The notes beneath the pieces were generated by a model. The model was not told where the DNA came from. It did no database searches and worked only from the letters and a program-made list of their open reading frames with translations. A stretch of DNA of 5,228 nucleotides from CAZSMK01 sp964608095 (GTDB lineage: Bacteria; Sumerlaeota; Sumerlaeia; MWCT01; JAGHBZ01), in the NCBI GenBank assembly GCA_964608095.1, contig CAZSMK010000099.1, forward strand, positions 1 to 5,228, in the 5' to 3' direction. The position numbers were made by a program, and so were the translations under genes. Of the stretch, positions 1-5,196 are shown piece by piece (positions within the stretch are counted from its first letter, which is position 1; every line of letters begins with the position of its first letter).

Positions 1-311
1 TCTTTTTGAGGAATAATAAAATACGGTCGCAGATTCGCCTGTGGATAGTTTGCCTCGCCTTGGTGGGTCGAAGATGCGCTGTGGCGGATGTCTATCTTCG
101 TTGAATCAACGATTTGCCTCAGGGGAAATCGCATGCGGTGGGGAAGAGGCTTCACATAATCTGATCAAGATTCGGAATATCTTTTCTCGGCTAAGGAAAC
201 TGACGGGCTTTTACCCACAAATTCTTTTAAAGAGCCAGAAAAATTAAAACAGCTCGTTCAACAAGCAAAGCCAAAAAACTCTGACACCAAAATCAGCATC
301 GATTAATGCCT
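1..311. other. Non-coding stretch downstream of the beta-helix gene; no gene recognised
   Basis: I see no convincing gene on either strand. A 68-codon plus-strand frame at 41-247 has no clear ribosome binding site and gives a composition I do not recognise. A small perfect inverted repeat is present: TCGTTG (98-103), loop AAT, CAACGA (107-112). The octamer TTTGCCTC occurs twice, near 49 and near 113. No GC-rich stem followed by a T-run is visible on the minus strand just after the stop codon at 312-314, so the transcript end of the large gene is not marked by an obvious intrinsic terminator. The stretch could be decayed sequence or the far end of a neighbouring locus. Confidence 0.5.
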
Positions 312-3300
312 TCATGGTGATAACGATACTTCTTCGATGTTGACCGAGTCGAGGTAGAGCCAGCTCGAGGTATCGTCGTTCGTCTCGAAGCTCAGGATGT
401 CGAAGGAGAGCACGATGTCGTCATCGTCCGTTCCGGTGACCAATGGATTGAAGAACACGTCGTAGGACTTCGCCTGCAATGCGCAGGGCGCCTGCTGCTT
501 GAAACTGTTCACTATCCGCTCCCACGCCTGCCACGAGCCTCGCTGGTTTACTCTCAACCGGAACTGCACCGCCTTGTCCGCGTCGCTCACACTACTCCCC
601 ACCTGCCATGTGGCTCGATAAAGTGTTCCGTCCGTTATCGTTACTGCAGGACTACTCCAATACGAGAACGCATTACTCGAACCGCCGGCGCTCAAACAGA
701 GGCAGCCATTTTCCCACTTGCCGGTTGCCGGGTCGAACGTTCCCACCTTGCCGTGGAATACCCATCCTTGTTTACCGGTGTCGAAGTCGTAGTAATACGG
801 AGCGGGAGTAGGAGTGGGAACAACGCCGACATATTCATCAGCGCCGATATCAATATCCGAGCCGTCGCCGCGAGGAACCGAAGTCCCATCAAATGGTCGC
901 GGGTCGTTCTCGAAATCCAGGGTCAAAGGTGTAGAACCGCCGGCATCGATGCAGGGCGAATCAGCGCTTAAATGAAAATCGCCTAAAACCGGATCGACAA
1001 GCAGCGGATCGTCGCTTATGTTGCCTGTTCCCTCGCCGAGCCAGTCCTTTATGCACGAGAACGAAGGCGTTGCGCAGTTCATAACCTGGCTGCAGGTGCT
1101 TGCCGTGTTGTCATACAGAATGCAATTCACTATCGTATCGATACAGCCGAACAACCCTCCGCCTTCCACGGCGCTATTCCCATAGATTGTATCATTGACC
1201 ACACCTGAGTGACTCTCGCTGATGCCGCCGCCACTATACGCGGTGTTATGGGCGATGACATTATTCACGATCTGCCCGTCAGGATAAAGTTTTTTATCCG
1301 ACGCCCAATAAATGCCGCCCCCAGACCCCTCGACCACGTTGCGTATCAGAATGTTCTTTTCAATGAGCCCGTTGCTCATTGCGATACCGCCGCCTGTTCC
1401 CGCCGAGTTGTCCTGAATCGTATTGCTACGAATCGCGCCGTCACATATCATGAGTCCGCCTCCGCCGTACGTGGCGAAATTGCGCGATATCATGTTTTTC
1501 TCCACCGCTCCGTCACAATGCGATACGCCACCGCCCATCTCGCCCGCTATGTTGTTCGCTATCATATTATGCATAATAGCGCCTTTGATCATATATATGC
1601 CTGCGCCGTCGTTGAATGTATGGTTGTCTATGATGTAGTTGTACCGAATTGCCGCCGCGGAATCGTGCCCGTTGATGCCGCCTCCGTAAAGAGCAAAACC
1701 GTTCGTAATAGTAAGCCCTTGAATTATGCAGGTCTGGTCTTCACTGCCGTCCATCGTTATCACGGAACCATGAGCGCCGCCGTCGATAACGGTCTCGCTC
1801 ACCACCTTCTTGTCCTCGTAATCCGCGCCCTGGAGCGTTACGTTTTTCCCCATCATGTGAAGATTTTCCTTATAGGTTCCCTGCGCGACCGTGAGCGTTT
1901 CTGCAGGAAACGCGTAGAACAGCGCCTGCTGAACCGATGCGACATCGGTCGGAACCACTATACCTGCAGGTGAATCGAATAGGGCGGGGTTGGTTCCCCG
2001 CATGACCTCGATTCCATCTATCAATCCATCGCCATCCGAATCGCGATTATCATGCTGTGTTGCGTAACCTGTTTCCTCACTATCCGCGAGAAGGTCGCCG
2101 TCGCTATCAAGTGAACTCGCATACTCGTCAACGCCAATGTCAATCGAAGCACCGGCGATTCGCTTCTCGCCGTCTATATCGGCGAGATATTCCCCGTAGA
2201 GATAGGATGTATATCCGGCATCGATACAGGGTGAGCCGGCTGTAAGATGAAAATCGAGCGAGGAAGGGTCGACAAATCCCGGGTCGAGCGTAACAAGTCC
2301 GGGCGCCGCATCCGCATAATCCTGCACGCATGAGTAAAAAGGAACGCTGACGGTGAAACACTGTTCTCCCTCTGGGGCGGTGTTTCCCCATACGACACAG
2401 TTCGCTATAAGACCGGTGCATTTTGCGAGACCGCCGCCTTTCTCGCCTGCAGTGTTTTCGTACACAACATTATTCAGCAGCGTGCCCGGACAAAGGAATA
2501 TCCCTCCGCCGTCTCGCTTTGCTGAATTGAACGCAATGACATTGTTCTCGATGAGTCCCTCGCAGTTGTATAATCCACCGCCCGACACCGTGGCACTGTT
2601 GTATACTATAATATTGTTGGCGATTTCGCCTGAACAGGCGTTGAGTCCGCCGGCAGTGTTGCCTGAATTTCCCATTATCAGATTTTCACGGATAGTCCCG
2701 GAACAGAGAAACATGGCCATCCCGTTATTGTTCTGTATCGTGTTTCCTTTGATTATGCCGTGGCAATGATAAAGGGCTGTCCCATCGTTGTTCATTATGG
2801 TATTGTTCTCTATTGTTCCTTGTGAAAGGGCAATGAGGTAACCTGAACCACCGGTATTATGAGCAATTGTGTTGTGCGATATGTCGGCATCACAATCAAA
2901 AAAGAGAGAATATGCGTACTTAACGTTGTTCTCGATAATAGTGTTATGCCGAATAATCCCGTCGCAGCCTTGAAATGCAGTCCCATCGGTTCCCTGATTG
3001 TTCTTGATCAGGTTATGCGCGATAATACCGTCGCAATCATGTATCCCCTTGCTCTGCAAATAATTGTATACATTTTCCTCAATAATATTATGCGAGATGG
3101 TTGCCTGTGTCCCCGCTCCCTCGATCAGGGATACGTTAGAAAAATATGCGGCGTCGGTAATTGTGAATCCCTTGAGCGCACAGGACGCTCCTTCTGTTCC
3201 CGAAAAGGTCACCATTGGTACTTCTTCACTCGGGTAGGGGTATGCCAGAATCGTTGATTCCACTACAGATGTTGTAGAAGGGTCGGTCGACCTGACCGTG

Positions 3301-3563
3301 ATATTTTTGCCTTTGAAATCGATATTCTCATGATAGGTGCCGGGAGAGACCACCACCTCATCACCCTCTCCCGCGTTGTCTATTGCCTCCTGAATAGAAT
3401 AATAATCTCCCGGGACAGTGATGGTACCGGCACGCACATACAACGGTAAGATAAAAAGGAGCAATGCGAACACTGTAACCATAATCTGCTGAAAACCGCC
3501 ATACATCGTTTTTCCCTTTCCTTCCCTCACACCCTTACTTGCCCACGTTTTTCGACTCTTCAT
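312..3563 (-). CDS. Exported right-handed parallel beta-helix protein with duplicated module (choice-of-anchor Q type)
   Basis: The product is 1083 residues and is probably secreted or surface-displayed; no enzymatic activity can be assigned. Visible domain order: basic N-region and hydrophobic core (VTVFALLLFILPLYV, 29-43) with likely cleavage after VRA at 45; beta-helix module A, about 46-481; a hinge with two Asp-rich calcium-type repeats, DSDGDLLADSEE (486-497) and DSDGDGLIDGIE (508-519); beta-helix module B, about 535-911; a PTPTPAP linker (916-922); and a C-terminal beta-rich region (923-1083). Each module starts with an 'ITVP/IVVP...Q.A...GTY.EN' cap, runs through 20-24-residue coils of the form GxIxxNxIxxN, and ends in DFHL..(G/D)SPCIDAG and DIDIG(V/A)DEY. 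From family knowledge, these are marks of the Beta_helix clan and the choice-of-anchor Q group, which include pectate-lyase-like folds, adhesins and many proteins of unknown role. I see no acidic or basic catalytic set that would prove a polysaccharide lyase. The start at 3563 is favoured by AGGAGG nine bases upstream; an internal ATG at residue 20 (3504-3506) has a weaker GGAAAGGG upstream and would leave a less basic N-region. The frame is intact. Confidence 0.93.
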   Translation of the reverse strand: MKSRKTWASKGVREGKGKTMYGGFQQIMVTVFALLLFILPLYVRAGTITVPGDYYSIQEAIDNAGEGDEVVVSPGTYHENIDFKGKNITVRSTDPSTTSVVESTILAYPYPSEEVPMVTFSGTEGASCALKGFTITDAAYFSNVSLIEGAGTQATISHNIIEENVYNYLQSKGIHDCDGIIAHNLIKNNQGTDGTAFQGCDGIIRHNTIIENNVKYAYSLFFDCDADISHNTIAHNTGGSGYLIALSQGTIENNTIMNNDGTALYHCHGIIKGNTIQNNNGMAMFLCSGTIRENLIMGNSGNTAGGLNACSGEIANNIIVYNSATVSGGGLYNCEGLIENNVIAFNSAKRDGGGIFLCPGTLLNNVVYENTAGEKGGGLAKCTGLIANCVVWGNTAPEGEQCFTVSVPFYSCVQDYADAAPGLVTLDPGFVDPSSLDFHLTAGSPCIDAGYTSYLYGEYLADIDGEKRIAGASIDIGVDEYASSLDSDGDLLADSEETGYATQHDNRDSDGDGLIDGIEVMRGTNPALFDSPAGIVVPTDVASVQQALFYAFPAETLTVAQGTYKENLHMMGKNVTLQGADYEDKKVVSETVIDGGAHGSVITMDGSEDQTCIIQGLTITNGFALYGGGINGHDSAAAIRYNYIIDNHTFNDGAGIYMIKGAIMHNMIANNIAGEMGGGVSHCDGAVEKNMISRNFATYGGGGLMICDGAIRSNTIQDNSAGTGGGIAMSNGLIEKNILIRNVVEGSGGGIYWASDKKLYPDGQIVNNVIAHNTAYSGGGISESHSGVVNDTIYGNSAVEGGGLFGCIDTIVNCILYDNTASTCSQVMNCATPSFSCIKDWLGEGTGNISDDPLLVDPVLGDFHLSADSPCIDAGGSTPLTLDFENDPRPFDGTSVPRGDGSDIDIGADEYVGVVPTPTPAPYYYDFDTGKQGWVFHGKVGTFDPATGKWENGCLCLSAGGSSNAFSYWSSPAVTITDGTLYRATWQVGSSVSDADKAVQFRLRVNQRGSWQAWERIVNSFKQQAPCALQAKSYDVFFNPLVTGTDDDDIVLSFDILSFETNDDTSSWLYLDSVNIEEVSLSP
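315..797 (-). other. C-terminal beta-rich domain of the beta-helix protein
   Basis: Residues 923-1083 follow the PTPTPAP linker. The region begins YYYDFDTGKQGWVFHG and is rich in aromatic and beta-branched residues, with alternating hydrophobic patterns such as LYRATWQVGS (981-990) and VQFRLRVNQRGSWQAW (999-1014). It ends WLYLDSVNIEEVSL. The 'FDFxxGxxGW...' opening and 'LxLDSVxIxE' ending are common in jelly-roll carbohydrate-binding-like and choice-of-anchor-like extracellular domains. I infer a beta-sandwich binding or anchoring domain; no specific family can be named with certainty. It has no LPXTG motif and no obvious type IX CTD signature. Confidence 0.55.
831..1961 (-). repeat. Beta-helix module B (second protein-level copy)
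   Basis: Residues 535-911 repeat the plan of module A: an IVVP cap with the GTYKENL motif (562-568), coils with GGG(I/L/V) turns and xxNxIxxN strands, then DFHLSADSPCIDAGG (862-876) and DIDIGADEY (903-911). The cysteine column is only partial here (683, 707, 807; Ser730 in one coil). The module is about 60 residues shorter than A. The same order of cap, coils and closing motifs points to an internal duplication followed by divergence and loss or gain of coils. Confidence 0.82.
1986..2108 (-). other. Calcium-binding-type hinge between the two beta-helix modules
   Basis: Residues 486-526 contain two DxDGDxxxDxxE-like loops: DSDGDLLADSEE (486-497) and DSDGDGLIDGIE (508-519). They are followed by RGTNP (522-526), an ending typical of thrombospondin type 3 / EF-hand-like extracellular repeats ('G-T-(N/D)-P'). 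In that family the aspartates bind calcium and stiffen linkers. A calcium role here is inferred from the motif alone. Confidence 0.75.
2121..3428 (-). repeat. Beta-helix module A (first protein-level copy)
   Basis: Residues 46-481. After the N-cap (47-81), the coils repeat every 20-24 residues with the pattern C-x-G-x-I-x-x-N-x-I-x-x-N. Examples are CDGIIAHNLIKNN (177-189) and CEGLIENNVIAFN (334-346). Nine of ten successive coils place Cys at the same point: 177, 200, 224, 267, 287, 310, 334, 358 and 382, with Ser247 in the remaining coil. Two asparagine ladders run in parallel. The module closes with a SPCIDAG motif (444-450) and IDIGVDEY (474-481). This is a protein-level repeat; the DNA of the coils has diverged. 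Confidence 0.85.
3429..3563 (-). other. Signal peptide of the beta-helix protein
   Basis: Residues 1-45. The first 19 residues are rich in Lys and Arg, followed by a hydrophobic core at about 29-43 and a Val-Arg-Ala motif (43-45) that fits signal peptidase I. The N-region is long for a Sec signal. It has no twin-arginine motif and no lipobox cysteine. Export across the inner membrane is well supported; the final location (periplasm, outer surface or medium) is not visible. Confidence 0.8.
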
Positions 3564-3572
3564 TGAGAGTTC

Positions 3573-3578
3573 CCTCCT
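3573..3578 (-). promoter_or_regulatory. Shine-Dalgarno sequence of the beta-helix gene
   Basis: The minus strand reads GCAGGAGGGAACTCTCA immediately before ATG. AGGAGG sits nine bases upstream of the start at 3563. This strong site decides the start in favour of 3563 over the internal ATG at 3504-3506. Confidence 0.8.
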
Positions 3579-3674
3579 GCTATTGATTTGTTCTTTTACC
3601 TTGTGTTTTTATAGATTACGCTTTTTTCTACACCTCTAATGGATTGATAGTATCCTATTGAACGCTTACATATA

Positions 3675-3690
3675 AGCAAGAGATATGCCA
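3675..3690 (-). promoter_or_regulatory. Putative sigma54 (RpoN) -24/-12 promoter of the beta-helix gene
   Basis: The minus strand reads TGGCATATCTCTTGCT. The known sigma54 consensus is TGGCACG-N4-TTGCW. GG and GC fall at exactly the required spacing, and TGGCA and TTGCT match fully; the only differences are T for C and A for G at positions 6 and 7. It would start transcription near 3664, giving a leader of about 100 nt before the ATG at 3563. No equally good sigma70 promoter was found in this spacer. If real, transcription would need an enhancer-binding activator. That role is established for sigma54 promoters; its use here is inferred. Confidence 0.55.
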
Positions 3691-3695
3691 TATAT

Positions 3696-3733
3696 AAAAA
3701 GGGTTAAGTTATGAGGAGTAACCGCCCTTTTTT
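3696..3733 (-). terminator. Possible weak intrinsic terminator after ruvA
   Basis: On the minus strand AAAAAAGGG, a CGG bulge and TTA are followed by a 12-nt loop, then TAACCC and TTTTTATATA. A short stem (TTA/TAA, GGG/CCC and flanking A/T pairs) thus leads into a T-rich run, and the symmetry would also work on the plus strand. It lies about 150 nt beyond the ruvA stop and directly upstream of the sigma54-like motif, where it would separate the two transcription units. The GC stem is short, so termination would be weak. Confidence 0.35.
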
Positions 3734-3884
3734 GAGTGAATTATACAAATTAGCCCGGGGTAGGGAAGGTTGTGCAGGTATTGTACTGTGCAGAATAGTA
3801 TTAAACACACATTCCCTTTTTGAAGAATAGTCTACAATCGATGAGATATGAGAGAAGGGTTCGCGTTTTGGGGTGAGGGGAGAA

Positions 3885-4496
3885 CTACTTATATTTAAGC
3901 CCGACCTTGATCAAATCCGTGGTCGATACATTCGGTCCTAATTCCTTGAATGCGCTGTAGATTGACTTGGTTGCATCATTGGGTTTCATACCCAGCGAAA
4001 TCAAGGCTTCTATCGCGTCGTTTATGCGCATACGTTGCGTCGATGAAATCTCTGATTCCTCCTCTTCCTTGCTCGGGGTGATGGCGCTCTTATACAACTT
4101 CATCTTGTCCTTGAGTTCCACGATGATGCGTTCCGCTTTCTTTTTTCCTATGCCCGGAATCTTCGTAAGGGTCGGCATATTCTGATCGAGTACCGCCTGG
4201 ACGAATTCATCCACCGGCAACGACGAGAGGATGGCAAGTCCCATACGAGGACCCAGCCCGGAGGTGTTTACGAGAAGATCGAATATATCGCGCTCCCGGG
4301 TGGAGAGAAATCCATACAACGCTATCCCATCATCCGACATCCTGAAATAGGTCTGCAATTGAACCGCCTCACCCTCTTCTGGAATATCTTTTGCAATATG
4401 AGACGGTATCTCAACGCCGATACCGATACCATTGACGTCGATAATGACAAAGTCTTCCTCTTTATGCGTTATGACGCCCTTGATAAATCTAATCAT
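3885..4496 (-). CDS. ruvA: Holliday junction branch migration complex subunit RuvA
   Basis: RuvA is the cytoplasmic subunit that binds the four-way Holliday junction as a tetramer and loads the RuvB hexameric ATPase for branch migration; RuvC then cuts the junction. The product is 203 residues, the usual length. Domain I (1-63) is an OB-fold starting MIRFIKG and ending ALYGF; Asp55-Asp56 match the acidic pin (Glu55-Asp56 in E. coli) that parts the strands at the crossover. Domain II has two helix-hairpin-helix motifs, SGLGPR (79-84) and PGIGKKKAERI (114-124), which contact the DNA backbone. An acidic linker (SKEEEESEISS, 142-152) leads to domain III (about 157-203), a UBA-like helical bundle that binds RuvB, with the typical AIEALISLGMKPNDA. 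The start has AAGGAG eight bases upstream and fits the family N-terminus. Neither ruvB nor ruvC lies within the window: more than 700 bp upstream and 320 bp downstream are non-coding. No LexA box was recognised. All key motifs are present, so the gene looks functional. Confidence 0.97.
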   Translation of the reverse strand: MIRFIKGVITHKEEDFVIIDVNGIGIGVEIPSHIAKDIPEEGEAVQLQTYFRMSDDGIALYGFLSTRERDIFDLLVNTSGLGPRMGLAILSSLPVDEFVQAVLDQNMPTLTKIPGIGKKKAERIIVELKDKMKLYKSAITPSKEEEESEISSTQRMRINDAIEALISLGMKPNDATKSIYSAFKELGPNVSTTDLIKVGLKYK

Positions 4497-4504
4497 CCTG
4501 ATAT

Positions 4505-4510
4505 CTCCTT
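4505..4510 (-). promoter_or_regulatory. Shine-Dalgarno sequence of ruvA
   Basis: AAGGAG on the minus strand lies eight bases before the ATG at 4496. Its two A residues are also the last bases of a perfect inverted repeat, TTACAA-GCTTT-TTGTAA (minus strand, 4525-4509), and of the TAA that closes a 47-codon open frame (4509-4652). The hairpin is AT-rich and probably weak. Confidence 0.75.
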
Positions 4511-4542
4511 ACAAAAAGCTTGTAACCACACGGCAGTATTCC

Positions 4543-4572
4543 GGCTCGTTGCTGCTACACGCAGAACCAGCC
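4543..4572 (-). other. Hairpin in the ruvA 5' leader
   Basis: The minus strand reads GGCT g GTT CTGC gtgta GCAG c AAC g AGCC. This gives 4+3+4 = 11 base pairs interrupted by one G-G mismatch and one bulged C, around a five-base loop. No T-run follows, so it is not a classical intrinsic terminator. It ends about 45 nt before the ruvA start codon. It may be a leader structure or a fortuitous palindrome. Confidence 0.45.
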
Positions 4573-4663
4573 TCGATAACGTAGTGCCCTAAAAAAGAAG
4601 AGTAACCCCTGCGGAAAAGAAAAACTTTAAGTAGTTCAAATGATAGCTGCATCCAAAAAACCT

Positions 4664-4692
4664 TTTATACAACAACAAAACACAAATATCTA
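4664..4692 (-). promoter_or_regulatory. Possible sigma70-type promoter for ruvA
   Basis: On the minus strand TAGATA (4692-4687; four of six matches to TTGACA) is separated by 17 bases from TATAAA (4669-4664; five of six matches to TATAAT). The start would lie near 4657 and the ruvA leader would be about 160 nt. The surroundings are AT-rich, so such a match can arise by chance. Confidence 0.35.
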
Positions 4693-4913
4693 ATAACAAA
4701 ATCCTGATTTTTTCAACAAAAAACAAGGCTCCCCCCCATCCCTTGAATAAAAACAGTGACGATGTATTGATAATACCTTCTTGCACCTTGAACACCCCAT
4801 CATAGTTTATCCAATACTGTAGGATAAGCGTCCTCGCTTGTCACCAAATCATAATCGTTCACGCTATCTTCTTTTATCAACGAATCTCCTCTTACGGGAA
4901 AAGACATCATCTT

Positions 4914-5018
4914 AACGCAGAGCCCGCGAATGGACGCTAAGAACGCAGATTTTTTTTAATCTCTGCACTTGGTTAACTCCGCGATCTCTTCACATAGTTC
5001 TCTGCGAATTCTGCGTTG
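4914..5018. repeat. GCAGA/TCTGC-rich degenerate intergenic repeat patch
   Basis: AACGCAGAG (4914-4922) and GAACGCAGAT (4941-4950) are direct copies. TCTGC (4962-4966), CTCTGCG (about 5000-5006) and TCTGCGTT (5010-5017) are inverted copies, so AACGCAGA and TCTGCGTT bound the patch as an inverted repeat. Its style resembles the degenerate 'aacgcagagaacgcagag' spacer sequences that I associate with intergenic regions of many environmental bacteria. I know of no assigned function. Confidence 0.5.
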
Positions 5019-5106
5019 AAATCGATACTAAATAAATTTCTTCTATCACCACGTATCTCCACTCATCTCCACTTATTTCCTTAAAAGCCAACAATCCTTC
5101 TCCGTC

Positions 5107-5156
5107 TTTCGGAAACGAAATACAGAGAGAACGTGCATTTCATGCTCACGCATGAA
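5107..5156. repeat. Two small perfect hairpins next to the large palindrome
   Basis: TTTCG-GAAA-CGAAA (5107-5120) has five perfect pairs closing a GNRA-type tetraloop when read on the plus strand. TTCATGC-TCAC-GCATGAA (5139-5156) has seven perfect pairs around a four-base loop. The second ends one base before the first pair of the larger hairpin at 5158-5196. Confidence 0.5.
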
Positions 5157-5157
5157 G

Positions 5158-5196
5158 GTAGGGGGAAACCCTTTGGAAAAAGGGTTCTTCCCCTAC
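5158..5196. repeat. Strong palindrome (intergenic hairpin), 17 base pairs
   Basis: GTAGGGG (5158-5164) pairs with CCCCTAC (5190-5196), GA (5165-5166) with T-T (5188-5189, one G-T pair), and AACCCTTT (5167-5174) with AAAGGGTT (5179-5186). C5187 bulges and the loop is GGAA. Neither strand carries a T-run after the stem, so a classical intrinsic terminator is unlikely. GGAAA (5175-5179) and GGGT (5182-5185) can instead pair with TTTCC (5202-5206) and ACCC (5197-5200), an alternative fold excluding the main stem. The type recalls G/C-run palindromic intergenic repeats seen in several bacterial groups; a repeat family in this genome is inferred only. Confidence 0.6.

Noticed and set aside
41..247. 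68-codon plus-strand frame at the left edge
   Set aside because: No clear Shine-Dalgarno sequence, no recognisable domain and a composition unlike the two real genes. Length is within chance expectation.
1209..1973. 254-codon open frame on the plus strand
   Set aside because: It lies entirely opposite the coding strand of the beta-helix gene, whose signal and repeat motifs are unmistakable. Its product is low in recognisable motifs and it has no ribosome binding site. It is an antisense shadow.
2416..3080. DNA tandem repeat or CRISPR-like array
   Set aside because: The 60-72 bp periodicity reflects the protein coils of the beta-helix. The DNA units are divergent and translate in frame, with no identical repeats or spacers.
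4530..4590. tRNA-like stem-loop near the ruvA leader
   Set aside because: There is no TTCGANNC T-loop, no acceptor stem and no CCA; only one hairpin is supported.
4589..4795. 68-codon minus-strand frame upstream of ruvA
   Set aside because: Hydrophobic product dominated by Phe, Leu and Val from T-rich DNA, no family resemblance, and it overlaps the promoter candidate and a C7 run.
4961..5136. Minus-strand open stretch reading ...FKEISGDEWRYVVIEEIYLV...
   Set aside because: It lacks an ATG, depends on a TTG with no spaced ribosome site, and runs into the GCAGA repeat patch. It looks like chance translation of repeat sequence.
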